From Bacteroidota bacterium (GTDB lineage: Bacteria > Bacteroidota > Bacteroidia > B-17B0 > Aurantibacillaceae): DNA of 48,576 nt. Shown piece after piece: positions 32,435-41,120 of the stretch; within the stretch, counting starts at the first letter, position 1; each line of letters opens with the position of its first letter. The translations under genes were made by a program, and so were the position numbers. The stretch spans positions 1 to 48,576 of the forward strand of contig JACDDR010000018.1 in the NCBI GenBank assembly GCA_013816895.1, in the 5' to 3' direction. The notes beneath the pieces were generated by a model, which made no database searches, was not told the origin of the DNA, and saw only the letters and a list, made by a program, of their open reading frames with translations.

Positions 32435-33781
32435 TTATTTTTCGGTTTTATAGAGATCTTCTTTACGGACCTTCTTAATCTTAGTCCCCTCCTTTAGCGA
32501 TTTCGAAACCGCGCTATAAGGTCCGCTGATAATTTCATCTCCTTTTCTAATTCCGCTCTTTATTTCAATATAATCATTGTCCTGTATACCTGTTTTTATT
32601 TCCTTTTGTTTGGCTACGCCGTTTTCCAAAACAAAAATAAGTTCAGTAATTTTTGTTTCTTCTTTTTTGTTTTGCTTTTCAGTATTGTCATTTTTTACTG
32701 TTACCTGACGATCTTCATCATTTCCCTGCGCCGTTTCAAGCGAATCATTGTTACGCGTTGTTACAGCCTGTATTGGAACCGACATCACCTTATAAGCGCG
32801 GGTAGTTTGAATATCTACACTGGCACTCATTCCCGGACGGAAAGGCACCGGATTTTTTTCGTTGATAAGATAGCCGTAGGATTCACGAAGCATTCTGATC
32901 TTCACCACAAAATTTGTTACCTGATCAATTGAAATACCTGTGCTGTTGGAAGAGTTGGCTATTTCTGTAACAATGCCCTTAAATTTTTTATCCATGTAAG
33001 CGTCCACCTCAATCAATGCCGTATCATTTTTATGAACTTTAATAATATCGTTTTCATTCACTTCAACACTTACTTCCATTTCATTTAAATTGGCAAGCCG
33101 GAGTATTTCAGTGCCCGCCATCCCGCTTACACCAACTACCCGCTCGCCTTTTTCCACACTTAGTTTGGAGATGGTTCCGTCTACCGGCGCGTAAATAAAT
33201 GTTTTTTCAAGGTTGGTGGCAGCTTCCTTCAAAGAAGCCTGCGTGCTTTGAATGTTATATTCGCCGGCATTTACATTGGCTTCCATGGCTGCTACATTCG
33301 CCTTTGAAGCTTCGTATTGAGCTTTGGCGGCTTCGAACTCCTGCTGTGAAACCGCAGCCTGCTCAAAGAGTTTCTGACTTCTTTTAAAGGATGTTTCTGC
33401 GTTAGCAAGATTTGCCTTTGCCTGATCGAGTTGCGCTTTAGTGGTTGTTAGATTTGCCTTTGTTGTATTAACCGTTGCGCTCACCCGGTCAATGGCACTC
33501 ATATAAAGATCTGGTTTAATGCGGCAAAGAAGATCACCTTTCTTAACCTGGTCCCCTTCTTTCACTTTCATTTCGGTAATTTCACCGCTTACATCACTAC
33601 TCAATTTCAATTCCGTTTCCGGTTGAATTTTTCCTGTAGCAGAAACCACTTCAATAATATCGCGCACCTGTGCCTGTTCGGTATAAATTTCAAGCGGCGC
33701 GCTTCCCTTCATTACCTGCATGATAATTACCCCTGAAACGATTACCACACCTATTATAATTATCCAGTATATTTTTTTCAT
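32435..33781 (-). CDS. HlyD/MacA-type efflux periplasmic adaptor subunit
   Basis: This is a 448-residue membrane-fusion protein. It has an N-terminal membrane anchor (about 4-24), a lipoyl/barrel-sandwich half (IEVVSATGKIQPETELKLSSDVSGEI), a long coiled-coil hairpin (about 85-180, rich in Ala/Lys/Gln), the second lipoyl half (FIYAPVDGTISKL), a beta-barrel domain (EVSVEVNENDI) and a membrane-proximal domain with a hydrophilic insert. Such adaptors join an inner-membrane ABC or RND pump to TolC. None of these partners is next to it; the neighbours are tsaB and DUF5686. The ATG at 33781 opens the membrane anchor and is preferred to a TTG at 33802. A TAATTTTG -7 box lies at 33800-33807. Confidence 0.92.
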   Translation of the reverse strand: MKKIYWIIIIGVVIVSGVIIMQVMKGSAPLEIYTEQAQVRDIIEVVSATGKIQPETELKLSSDVSGEITEMKVKEGDQVKKGDLLCRIKPDLYMSAIDRVSATVNTTKANLTTTKAQLDQAKANLANAETSFKRSQKLFEQAAVSQQEFEAAKAQYEASKANVAAMEANVNAGEYNIQSTQASLKEAATNLEKTFIYAPVDGTISKLSVEKGERVVGVSGMAGTEILRLANLNEMEVSVEVNENDIIKVHKNDTALIEVDAYMDKKFKGIVTEIANSSNSTGISIDQVTNFVVKIRMLRESYGYLINEKNPVPFRPGMSASVDIQTTRAYKVMSVPIQAVTTRNNDSLETAQGNDEDRQVTVKNDNTEKQNKKEETKITELIFVLENGVAKQKEIKTGIQDNDYIEIKSGIRKGDEIISGPYSAVSKSLKEGTKIKKVRKEDLYKTEK

Positions 33782-33799
33782 ATGCGATTCTGCTCGCAT

Positions 33800-33807
33800 C
33801 AAAATTA
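33800..33807 (-). promoter_or_regulatory. -7 element TAATTTTG upstream of the efflux adaptor gene
   Basis: This is an exact TAnnTTTG match on the minus strand, ending 18 nt before the ATG at 33781, which leaves a leader of about 12 nt. It overlaps the alternative TTG start at 33802, which therefore is unlikely to be used. The -33 box is not clear. Confidence 0.5.
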
Positions 33808-33908
33808 AGGATTATTTGTTAGTATTAGCTGTTGACTTTGAGCGAGGAAAAAGCTTGTAATTCCTTTATCCTTCACTTCACTCCGACTGGCAACGCGATT
33901 AAAAATTA

Positions 33909-33929
33909 ACATTAAAAGTGTTTTAATGT
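33909..33929. other. Perfect AT-rich hairpin between divergent genes
   Basis: ACATTAAAA and TTTTAATGT form a 9-bp perfect inverted repeat with a 3-nt spacer (GTG), in the divergent region between the efflux adaptor and the SPATA20-like gene. No T-run follows, so an operator or structured leader is more likely than a terminator. Confidence 0.4.
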
Positions 33930-33963
33930 CCTAAAAAGCGCATCCGAAATGGTTGTGCTTTTT

Positions 33964-33991
33964 TTTGTTTAAAGAGGATGGCTTACCTTTG
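33964..33991 (+). promoter_or_regulatory. Promoter of the SPATA20-like gene (TTTG-N16-TACCTTTG)
   Basis: TTTG at 33964-33967 is followed after 16 bp by TACCTTTG (33984-33991). The ATG at 33996 begins 5 nt after the -7 box, so the message should be leaderless. An upstream in-frame ATG at 33978 lies inside the promoter and is rejected for that reason. Confidence 0.65.
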
Positions 33992-33995
33992 CAAA

Positions 33996-36029
33996 ATGCC
34001 CAAGCAACCTACACATACCAATGAACTCGTTCACGAAAGCAGCCCTTATCTTTTACAACACGCTCATAACCCTGTTAACTGGGTACCGTTCTCTTCTGAG
34101 GCATTTGAGAGGGCGAAAACCGAGAACAAACTGGTGTTGATCAGCATTGGCTACAGCGCTTGTCATTGGTGCCACGTAATGGAACACGAAAGCTTTGAAG
34201 ACGAAAACATCGCTAAATTAATGAACGAAAACTTTATTAATATTAAAGTTGACCGGGAAGAACGAAGTGATGTGGACATGATTTACATGCAGGCTGTGCA
34301 ACTCATGACGGGCCAGGGAGGCTGGCCACTTAATTGTTTTGCTTTGCCTGACGGAAGGCCTGTTTATGGCGGAACTTACTTTAATATGCAGCAATGGGCC
34401 AACGTGCTCCTGAACTTAGCCGAACTTCAAAAAAAAGAGCCATTAAAGGTAATTGAATACGCTCAAAATTTAACCGATGGCTTAAAACAATCGGAACTAA
34501 TTACTACGCAGAAAAAGAGCGAATTAAAAATCAGTAAAGATGTTCTTGCGGATGCCGTTGAAAAATGGAAAGAGCGTTTTGATGATTCTTTTGGCGGGCC
34601 CGATAAGGCTCCCAAGTTTCCACTTCCCAATAATTATTTATTTCTTTTGCGTTACGCTTTATTGCAAAAAGACAACTACGTGCTTGATCACGTGCATTTA
34701 ACCCTGCTGCAGATGGCTCATGGCGGCATTTACGATCAGTTACGCGGAGGTTTTTCGCGTTACAGTGTTGATGTGATCTGGAAAGTACCACACTTTGAAA
34801 AAATGCTTTACGACAACGCCCAGCTAATTTCGTTATACTGCGAAGCTTACCAGCATTCGCAAAACAAACTTTATAAACAGGTGGTCACACAAACGCTTGA
34901 TTTTATTGAAAAGGAATGGTATAACAGCGAAGGGTATTTTTATTCGGCCTACGATGCCGATATTGAAGGCGAAGAAGGAAAATACTATGTATGGACAAAA
35001 GAAGACCTTCACACTATTTTGAAAGACGACTTCGATCTGTTTGCAGATTATTACCAGGTGAATGAAGTAGGTTATTGGGAACACGATAACTATATATTAA
35101 TGCGGAATGAAAATGCTGCTGAAATTTCGGTGAAGTTCAATTTAAGTAGCGAGGTCATTGAACAAAAAATAGAGAACTGCAGGACGAAACTTTTAAAGAA
35201 AGCGGAAACCCGCGTAAAGCCCGGTCTTGATGATAAAACCATTACATCCTGGAACGCCATGATGTGTACTGCTTACGCAAAAGCATATCTGATTTTTGGA
35301 GATGAACATTATAAAAAAGTTGCTGTTAGCTCCGCGCAGTTTATTCTCACGCGGCTTACTCAAGATAATGGTAAGTTATTCCGAACTTTTAAAAACGGAA
35401 AAGCAAAGATTGACGGTTTTTTGGAGGACTATGCTTTTACAATTGAAGCGCTCTTACAGGTTAATTTAATAACGCAGGATAAAAAGTATTTAGAAGAGGC
35501 TAAAAAATTAACAGCATTCACACTTGAAGAGTTCAAAAATGAAGAAAGTGCATTTTTATATTACACAGGCAAAAGTTCGGATGGCTTAATTACGAGAAAT
35601 ACCGAAATCCACGACAATGTAATTCCGGCTTCCAATTCTCAAATGGCGCTCAATCTTTTTTATCTAGGAACACTTTTTGACAACGAAAATTACTCAAAAA
35701 AGGCATTTGAAATGTTAAATATGGTATCTCAGGATCTGAAGCATTACGCCTCCGGATACAGCAATTGGGGCTGTTTGGCTCTGTATTACCTGTATCCTTT
35801 GAAAGAAATTGCAATTGTTGGTAACAATGTTGATGAAAAACTGAAGGAACTTCACCAACACAGCTTTACAAATACGATTTTAGCAGTAAGTAAAACTAAA
35901 AGCGATTTGCCATTACTGAAGGACCGCTTTAAGGAAAATGAAACCCTGGTTTATGTTTGCGAAAACAAAGCCTGTAAGCTGCCCGTTAAAACAATAAAAG
36001 AAGCACTTGATCAACTTGAAAAAATATAA
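33996..36029 (+). CDS. Thioredoxin domain-containing protein of the YyaL/SPATA20 (DUF255) family
   Basis: This is a 677-residue cytoplasmic protein. It has an N-terminal thioredoxin-like domain opening with the family signature [21 protein letters not shown] and the motif C-H-W-C-H (Cys56, Cys59), then a long (alpha/alpha) toroid similar to glycoside-hydrolase or epimerase folds (about 180-600). No signal peptide is present. The biochemical role of the family is not established; a redox-linked or sugar-related activity has been guessed. The ATG at 33996 is chosen because the -7 element ends just before it and because family members begin near this point. The 3' end overlaps the next gene's likely TTG start. 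Confidence 0.93.
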   Translation: MPKQPTHTNELVHESSPYLLQHAHNPVNWVPFSSEAFERAKTENKLVLISIGYSACHWCHVMEHESFEDENIAKLMNENFINIKVDREERSDVDMIYMQAVQLMTGQGGWPLNCFALPDGRPVYGGTYFNMQQWANVLLNLAELQKKEPLKVIEYAQNLTDGLKQSELITTQKKSELKISKDVLADAVEKWKERFDDSFGGPDKAPKFPLPNNYLFLLRYALLQKDNYVLDHVHLTLLQMAHGGIYDQLRGGFSRYSVDVIWKVPHFEKMLYDNAQLISLYCEAYQHSQNKLYKQVVTQTLDFIEKEWYNSEGYFYSAYDADIEGEEGKYYVWTKEDLHTILKDDFDLFADYYQVNEVGYWEHDNYILMRNENAAEISVKFNLSSEVIEQKIENCRTKLLKKAETRVKPGLDDKTITSWNAMMCTAYAKAYLIFGDEHYKKVAVSSAQFILTRLTQDNGKLFRTFKNGKAKIDGFLEDYAFTIEALLQVNLITQDKKYLEEAKKLTAFTLEEFKNEESAFLYYTGKSSDGLITRNTEIHDNVIPASNSQMALNLFYLGTLFDNENYSKKAFEMLNMVSQDLKHYASGYSNWGCLALYYLYPLKEIAIVGNNVDEKLKELHQHSFTNTILAVSKTKSDLPLLKDRFKENETLVYVCENKACKLPVKTIKEALDQLEKI

Positions 36030-37017
36030 CTGTTTACTCCTCCTGAGTATTTTTACTTATTGCTGCGCAGGCCAGATCCTGAACTGCACACCTGAGACCG
36101 CGTTTGAGACGCAGCACAACTTTAACTCGGAACTCATCAAAAAGAAAAATATTAAAAAAATAACATTTGAAATAATTGATAAAAAAGATTTCGAAATACC
36201 GATTGATAAAAATCTAGTAGAAACATATGAGTTTAACGATTCCGGGAAATTATCGCGCTTCTATTATACTACTATTGTGAAAACCATCGAAAAACAAACA
36301 ACGATAACCGTTCACGGTGGCAGGCGCAGAGGCCATTATTCCCAGGTGCAAACGCATAACGATTATATTTATGACACAACAAGTACCACGTTTTTTTATT
36401 CCGGAGATAATTTAATTTTAAAGCGCTACCACGATGGCGCTATGTTTTACGAAAGCAGGTATTACCGTTATGATGCTCAGAATAATCTCACCAAGGAACT
36501 ACGTTTCCGAGAAACTAATAACAGCAAGGATAAATCTGTTTTTATTTTAGGCGGGCAATTGCTGTTGAGTGAAGACAGCCTTCAGTATAAAAAATATTCC
36601 GAAACTCAGCTCCAGTGCGTTCTTTTAAACAACGAAAACCGTCCGTACAAGGAACAAACAATTAATTACGACAGTCTTAAACGAAAAATATCGGTCTCAG
36701 AACATTACACAGCTGCTGCGTGGATCATGCAGGAAATGAAATTCAACTACTCAAAGAACCGCCTTACTATGGCTCAGTTTAAAGGCAATGCCAGTAACGA
36801 AGTAATTCTTAAGATCACGTATGAGTACGATGCCAATAATGAATTGTTAACAGAAAAGCATTATAAAAATGACGTGCTGCTGAAAGAGCTGAGTTACATT
36901 ACTGACCCGGTGAATGCGTTGTTAAAGTCGCTGGTGATCCGCGATCACATCAACAAAACCATGCGAATCATTAAATTAAAATATGATTTTGCATCGGTAA
37001 GCCGATCCAGTAACTAA
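36016..37017 (+). CDS. Exported protein of unknown function with YD-like repeats
   Basis: This 333-residue protein has a signal peptide ([19 protein letters not shown]). The mature part contains recurring Tyr-rich strands such as FYYTTIVKT, '[17 protein letters not shown]', '[14 protein letters not shown]' and '[15 protein letters not shown]'. These resemble the YD/RHS-type or MORN-like repeats in many secreted Bacteroidota proteins; I cannot name a family. There is no ATG. TTG at 36016 gives M-K-K and the shortest signal peptide; TTG at 36007 is the alternative. Either start overlaps the upstream gene by 14-23 bp, so expression is probably coupled. Confidence 0.72.
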   Translation: MKKYNCLLLLSIFTYCCAGQILNCTPETAFETQHNFNSELIKKKNIKKITFEIIDKKDFEIPIDKNLVETYEFNDSGKLSRFYYTTIVKTIEKQTTITVHGGRRRGHYSQVQTHNDYIYDTTSTTFFYSGDNLILKRYHDGAMFYESRYYRYDAQNNLTKELRFRETNNSKDKSVFILGGQLLLSEDSLQYKKYSETQLQCVLLNNENRPYKEQTINYDSLKRKISVSEHYTAAAWIMQEMKFNYSKNRLTMAQFKGNASNEVILKITYEYDANNELLTEKHYKNDVLLKELSYITDPVNALLKSLVIRDHINKTMRIIKLKYDFASVSRSSN

Positions 37018-37019
37018 AA

Positions 37020-37655
37020 TTATTTTTTCTTCATTACCGGTACCATCAATCTGGTAAGCCATTTGGAATGATCCGTGACAACATCAGGATTGGTAATATA
37101 AAATTCCCTCAACGGTCCGGCCTGCACAAGCTCGTTCATAGCGAGGTACTTACGTACGTTATCATACGCTACATGAAGATCGGCATACTCGCCGTAATGA
37201 TTATAAATAAGCATTGGAGACGCTTCCAGCACAACGATGGTGCTTTTTTTAGGTGTCTTTTTCGGCATGCCCGCAATTGGGAACACACACTCAAAAATAA
37301 AATTAGAAGTATCGTTATTGTAATAAATAGATCCCGCCGAACCAGATGATTTTATGCCCAAGTAGGCCAGATCCTTTTCAAGAATCGAATAATTTTTAGC
37401 AAATGTAACTGCCATTTTTGAGGTGGCCGCTGAATCTTTCCTGCAAAGTGTTAACATTTCGGGAACTTCAAAAACGCCGATAGCACCGGGCTCACCCGAT
37501 AGTTCATTGGCTTTTTTTAATTTTACTGTTCCTTTTGTGGAATCAACAGCGAGACTATCGGTATGATTTTCCAACGGCGTTACAGATTGTTCCGGATCCT
37601 TGCATGAGAAAAGAAAAACAGAAAAAACAACTGGTATGATAAAGATTGCCTTCAT
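37020..37655 (-). CDS. Lipoprotein with GyrI-like small-molecule-binding domain
   Basis: This 211-residue lipoprotein has a signal peptide with lipobox L-F-S-C (lipidated Cys18), a Ser/Thr-rich linker, then a duplicated alpha-beta fold ending with EASPMLIYNHYGEYADLHVAYDNVRKYL and GPLREFYITNPDVVTDHSKWLTRLMVPV. That is the pattern of the GyrI-like/AraC effector-binding domain (SOUL/GyrI superfamily). Here it is exported to the cell envelope instead of fused to a DNA-binding domain; the ligand is unknown. The ATG at 37655, 1 bp after the aminotransferase stop, opens the signal sequence. The frame extends to 37688 without added homology. Confidence 0.82.
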   Translation of the reverse strand: MKAIFIIPVVFSVFLFSCKDPEQSVTPLENHTDSLAVDSTKGTVKLKKANELSGEPGAIGVFEVPEMLTLCRKDSAATSKMAVTFAKNYSILEKDLAYLGIKSSGSAGSIYYNNDTSNFIFECVFPIAGMPKKTPKKSTIVVLEASPMLIYNHYGEYADLHVAYDNVRKYLAMNELVQAGPLREFYITNPDVVTDHSKWLTRLMVPVMKKK

Positions 37656-37656
37656 A

Positions 37657-38868
37657 TTAAATTGCAGGCTGACTGGCGATTTTTGCATACTGTTTCAACG
37701 CTTCTTCCAGGCATTCGATGGCGTTTTTAAGATCGTCAATTTTTAAAACGTACGCTATTCTAACTTCATTCTTTCCCGCTCCCGGTGTTGAATAAAACCC
37801 TGTTGCCGGGGCCAGCATAACGGTTTGCGAATTGTGACTGAAACTTTCAAGCAACCATTGACAAAATTTATCCGCATCGTCAATTGGTAATTTAGCAATG
37901 CAGTAAAAAGCGCCGCTTGGTTTCGGGCAAAACACCCCCGGTATTTTATTTAATGCCTCAATCACATAATCGCGCCTCGCTATGTATTCGGTTTTAACGT
38001 TGTCAAAATAACTTTTTGGTGTATCCAGTGCTGCTTCTGCTCCCACCTGTCCGTAACTCGGAGGGCTTAACCTTGCCTGCGCGAATTTTAAGGACGATGC
38101 CATTACTTCCTTGTTTTTGGTGATCATTGCTCCTATCCTTGCGCCGCAAGCACTGTATCGTTTGCTGATGGAGTCGAGAAGGATTACATTATTCTCAATC
38201 CCTTCAAGCTGCATTACACTTACATATTCTTTTCCATCGTAACAAAACTCACGATAAACTTCATCGCTTAATAAAAACAGATCGTGTTTTTTAACCAACA
38301 CTTTTAATGCTTCCAATTCGGCCCGGGTGTACAAATAACCCGTAGGATTTCCAGGATTGCAAATCATTATTCCTTTTGTTTTAGGAGTAATTACTTTTTC
38401 AAATTCTTCAATTGGAGGAAGTGCGAAGCCGCTTTCAATACTGCTGATGATTGGCTTAACAACAACATTCGCCGCACAGCTAAAACCGTTATAATTCGCG
38501 TAAAAAGGTTCAGGGATAATAATTTCATCGCCCGGATTAAAGCAGGCCATCATCGCAATAGATATGGCTTCACTTCCGCCGCAAGTAATGATGATGTCAG
38601 ATGGGTCAAGGTTAATATTGTATTCACCGTAATATTTGCAGAGTTTTTTACGATAGCTTTCGTTACCCGCGCTGTGACTGTATTCCAGTACTTTTACGTC
38701 CCAGTTTTTTACAGCATTTAAAAATGATTCGGGAGTTTCAATATCGGGCTGACCGATATTAAGATGGTAAATTTTTACTCCTCGTTTTTTAGCAGCTTCT
38801 GCAAACGGTACCAATTTGCGGATGGGAGAAGCGGGCATGGCTTTCGCTTTATTGGAAATAACAGGCAT
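37657..38868 (-). CDS. PLP-dependent class I/II aminotransferase
   Basis: This 403-residue fold-type I aminotransferase has LNIGQPDIETP near 36-46, a cofactor-binding CGGSEAI segment, the NPGNPTGY substrate/PLP motif near 172-179, the LLSDEVYREF strand carrying the PLP-binding Asp and the Schiff-base Lys in DSISKRYSACGARIG near 237. This is the aspartate/aromatic (AspC/AspB-like) subgroup; the exact amino donor is not resolvable. A TATCTTTA box at 38887-38894 (minus) fits a -7 element with one mismatch. The lipoprotein gene follows 1 bp after the stop and is likely co-transcribed. Confidence 0.93.
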   Translation of the reverse strand: MPVISNKAKAMPASPIRKLVPFAEAAKKRGVKIYHLNIGQPDIETPESFLNAVKNWDVKVLEYSHSAGNESYRKKLCKYYGEYNINLDPSDIIITCGGSEAISIAMMACFNPGDEIIIPEPFYANYNGFSCAANVVVKPIISSIESGFALPPIEEFEKVITPKTKGIMICNPGNPTGYLYTRAELEALKVLVKKHDLFLLSDEVYREFCYDGKEYVSVMQLEGIENNVILLDSISKRYSACGARIGAMITKNKEVMASSLKFAQARLSPPSYGQVGAEAALDTPKSYFDNVKTEYIARRDYVIEALNKIPGVFCPKPSGAFYCIAKLPIDDADKFCQWLLESFSHNSQTVMLAPATGFYSTPGAGKNEVRIAYVLKIDDLKNAIECLEEALKQYAKIASQPAI

Positions 38869-38965
38869 GGTTGAATTTTAAGTGTGTAAAGATAGCTATT
38901 TTGACGAAATTCAGGGCACTAAAACCACATGGTTTAACAGTGTTTTGGAGAGGTGTGAACGAATG

Positions 38966-39115
38966 TTCTTTTACGTACTCCCTATCTCTCTGAGTAGTGC
39001 CACCCTTTTACGTATCCCCTCTCTGAGTAGTGTTGCCCTTTTAAGTGTTCCGTTCTCTGAGCAGTTGCCCTTTTACGTATCCCCCTCTTTGAGGGGGCAA
39101 GGGGGAGGACAAAAA
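38966..39115. repeat. Degenerate tandem repeat, about 32-37 bp period, ending in a G/C hairpin
   Basis: Four related units each hold CCyTTTTAcGTATCCC and CTCTGAGTAGTG (starts of TTTTA at 38969, 39006, 39039 and 39071). The last unit runs into CCCCCT-CTTTG-AGGGGG (39081-39097), a 6-bp stem. The block fills most of the 281-bp gap between the glycosyltransferase and aminotransferase genes. Spacing is irregular and units are degenerate, so it is not a CRISPR array. Confidence 0.75.
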
Positions 39116-39149
39116 AGGGGCTTGCGCGATGGCTCCACCGGGGAAAAAT

Positions 39150-39893
39150 TCAAAAAAATTGTAATATTTTACGCAAAGGTTTTAAATATAAGGTATAAAA
39201 CCGGGGCTTTAGCCCGTTCATTTCCCAGGCCTTCCGGTCCTCGAGGTTGGCGTTTACGCGGCTGTGAACCGTTACATTACTTTTGCCGCCTGTGCGCATC
39301 TTAACAGTATATTCAGGAAGGTACGCCACATGGATCTTATGCCTATAAATAAAACGAAGCATCAGTTCGTAGTCCGCCGCTGTTCTAAACGCTGTGCTGT
39401 ATTTTCCCAGCCGTTGGTACAAATCACGTTTAACGAAAAACGTAGGATGCGGCGGCATCCAGCCATTTAAGAAAGAATTGTTCTTAAGTAATCCGCTCTT
39501 CCATTTTCGTACAATCTTATCGGTATTGTTCTTATCTACATAATACAAATCTGAATACACCGCGTCACATTGCTTTTCTTTAAAAACGGCAACATATTTC
39601 TTTATTACATCTTCATTAATGTAAAAATCATCTGAATGCAAAATTCCAATTATATCGCCCGTAGCTAAATCTATACCTTTATTGATGGCATCGTACAAAC
39701 CGTTATCTTTTTCAGAAACTATTTTAGCAATGGATGTTTTATGCTGGTCAATGATCTTTAGCGTATCGTCTGAAGAACCGCCATCAATGATGATAAACTC
39801 AATGTCTTTATAAGTTTGTCTGGCAACCGATAAAATGGTTTGTTCCAGCGTTGCGGCGGAATTGTAGGTGACGGTTATGATGGAGACTTTCAC
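39150..39893 (-). CDS. Family 2 glycosyltransferase
   Basis: This 247-residue GT-A fold enzyme has the nucleotide-sugar half VSIITVTYNSAATLEQTILSV and IEFIIIDGGSSDDT, then a metal-binding HSDDF motif (Asp88-Asp89) and FRTAADYELMLRFI near the acceptor site. There are no membrane helices, so it acts at the inner face of the inner membrane. It shares ATGA with the gmhB-like gene upstream and ends the heptose operon, so a role in adding a sugar to a surface glycan containing heptose is likely. The donor sugar cannot be read from sequence. Confidence 0.92.
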   Translation of the reverse strand: MKVSIITVTYNSAATLEQTILSVARQTYKDIEFIIIDGGSSDDTLKIIDQHKTSIAKIVSEKDNGLYDAINKGIDLATGDIIGILHSDDFYINEDVIKKYVAVFKEKQCDAVYSDLYYVDKNNTDKIVRKWKSGLLKNNSFLNGWMPPHPTFFVKRDLYQRLGKYSTAFRTAADYELMLRFIYRHKIHVAYLPEYTVKMRTGGKSNVTVHSRVNANLEDRKAWEMNGLKPRFYTLYLKPLRKILQFF

Positions 39894-40435
39894 GTAAGTG
39901 CTATGCTAAATTCAACCAGCGATTTATAATTAAAATCAATCCTGGGATCTTCCCTTCCCTCCTCTGAAATAAACACAGTTTTCATTCCAAGAGCTCTTCC
40001 AAATTCCATGTCGCTCATGCTATCACCTACAATAATACTTTTTAAAAAATCAATTCCGGGATGATCCTGCTTGGCTTCCAGCCCCATTCCTGTGCCGGGT
40101 TTGCGGGTTGGGTGTTTTTCCTTTTCCAGGTAGGGCGAAAAGTATACTTTGTCGATTCTTCCGCCAAGGTAACTTAACTCATACAGCATGTTTTTGTGAA
40201 TGAGTTCAAGATCTTCTGTGCGGTAAATTCCTTTGCCTATGCCTTGTTGATTGGTTACAACCACAATGCGTTCAAATTTAAAAGAAAGAATTTTCAGCGC
40301 TTCAAAAACCCCTTCAATAAATTCAAATTCTGACCAGTGCTTCACGTAATCATTGTCAAGTTTTTTATTGATGACGCCGTCACGGTCCAGGAAAAGCGAC
40401 CAGCTCTTATCAATATTTAAATTCTTTAAAGTCAT
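39890..40435 (-). CDS. gmhB: D-glycero-D-manno-heptose-1,7-bisphosphate 7-phosphatase-like HAD hydrolase
   Basis: This 181-residue HAD-IIIA phosphatase has motif I FLDRDGVIN (Asp17, Asp19), VVTNQQGI (motif II) and IVGDSMSDMEFG (motif IV). In most GmhB proteins a zinc loop (Cys-x-His ... CxCRKP) lies before motif III. Here the loop keeps only R-K-P-G-T-G-M and has no Cys, so zinc is not expected. The ATG at 40435 fits the start of the fold and overlaps the upstream gene by 26 bp; the frame extends to 40495 with unlike sequence. It would remove the C7 phosphate in nucleotide-heptose synthesis. A histidinol-phosphatase-like role is less likely in this context. Confidence 0.87.
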   Translation of the reverse strand: MTLKNLNIDKSWSLFLDRDGVINKKLDNDYVKHWSEFEFIEGVFEALKILSFKFERIVVVTNQQGIGKGIYRTEDLELIHKNMLYELSYLGGRIDKVYFSPYLEKEKHPTRKPGTGMGLEAKQDHPGIDFLKSIIVGDSMSDMEFGRALGMKTVFISEEGREDPRIDFNYKSLVEFSIALT

Positions 40436-41120
40436 TCTGCGCTTTGGTGTAATCTTCGGGCATGCCAATATCAATAAAGTATCCTTTAAATTCAAATCCT
40501 TTTATTGAAAGGTTATGCAACTGTTTTTCAAAAAAATCTTTTTCGATTGAAAAAGCGACAAGGCCAGCTGTTTTTTCAAAATATAATTTTTTATCGAGAA
40601 TATAAACGCCACCATTTATTAAACCTGGTTTTGACAGGCCGTGTTTTTCATGGAAAGAAATAATCCGGTTCGCCTCGCCTCTCTCTATCGTTCCGTACCG
40701 GGATGCATCTTCTACCTGCCTGAGCGCGAGAGAGAATTCAGCATGCTGTTCGCAGTGTAGGGCATATAATTGTTCAATGCTTACATCAAAAAAGGAATCA
40801 CCGTTTAATACAAGTGCTATTTCATCTGTACATTTTTCAAAGGCCAACCGTATACCTCCGCCTGTGCCCAGGGGTTTTTCTTCGTGCGAATAGGATATCT
40901 GCATTCCCTGAAATTCTTTTCCATAATACGAATGTATTTTATCAGCAAGGTATCCGGTAGAGATAATAACGTGTGTAATTCCAAAATGTTTTAAATACGC
41001 TAACTGATAGTTTAAGAAAGGCTGATCGTTTACCGGCGCCATTGGCTTAGGCAGATCGCTTACTACCGATTGCAGGCGCGTACCAAATCCTCCGGCGAGT
41101 ATGATGGCGGTGTTTATCAT
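40410..41120 (-). CDS. Sugar nucleotidyltransferase, HddC-like (D-glycero-D-manno-heptose 1-phosphate guanylyltransferase)
   Basis: This 236-residue GT-A type nucleotidyltransferase has the signature ILAGGFGTRL (10-15 core GGFGTR), PKPMAPVNDQPFL, a GTGGGIRLAF phosphate-binding turn and LNGDSFFD (metal-binding Asp). Size and the gmhA/gmhB neighbours point to HddC, which makes GDP-D-glycero-alpha-D-manno-heptose. MurU-like uridylyltransferases are of similar length, so the nucleotide is inferred. It overlaps gmhB and shares ATGA with the phosphatase gene upstream. Confidence 0.83.
   Translation of the reverse strand: MINTAIILAGGFGTRLQSVVSDLPKPMAPVNDQPFLNYQLAYLKHFGITHVIISTGYLADKIHSYYGKEFQGMQISYSHEEKPLGTGGGIRLAFEKCTDEIALVLNGDSFFDVSIEQLYALHCEQHAEFSLALRQVEDASRYGTIERGEANRIISFHEKHGLSKPGLINGGVYILDKKLYFEKTAGLVAFSIEKDFFEKQLHNLSIKGFEFKGYFIDIGMPEDYTKAQNDFKEFKY

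Noticed and set aside
33978..33980. Upstream ATG as start of the SPATA20-like protein
   Set aside because: It lies between the -33 and -7 promoter boxes, so it would not be transcribed.
38966..39115. Possible CRISPR-like array
   Set aside because: Units are degenerate, spacing varies from 32 to 37 bp, there are no unique spacers of even length and no cas genes are nearby.
38882..39304. 140-codon plus-strand open frame across the tandem repeats
   Set aside because: It runs through the repeat block and into the 3' end of the glycosyltransferase on the other strand; the product has no fold-like composition.
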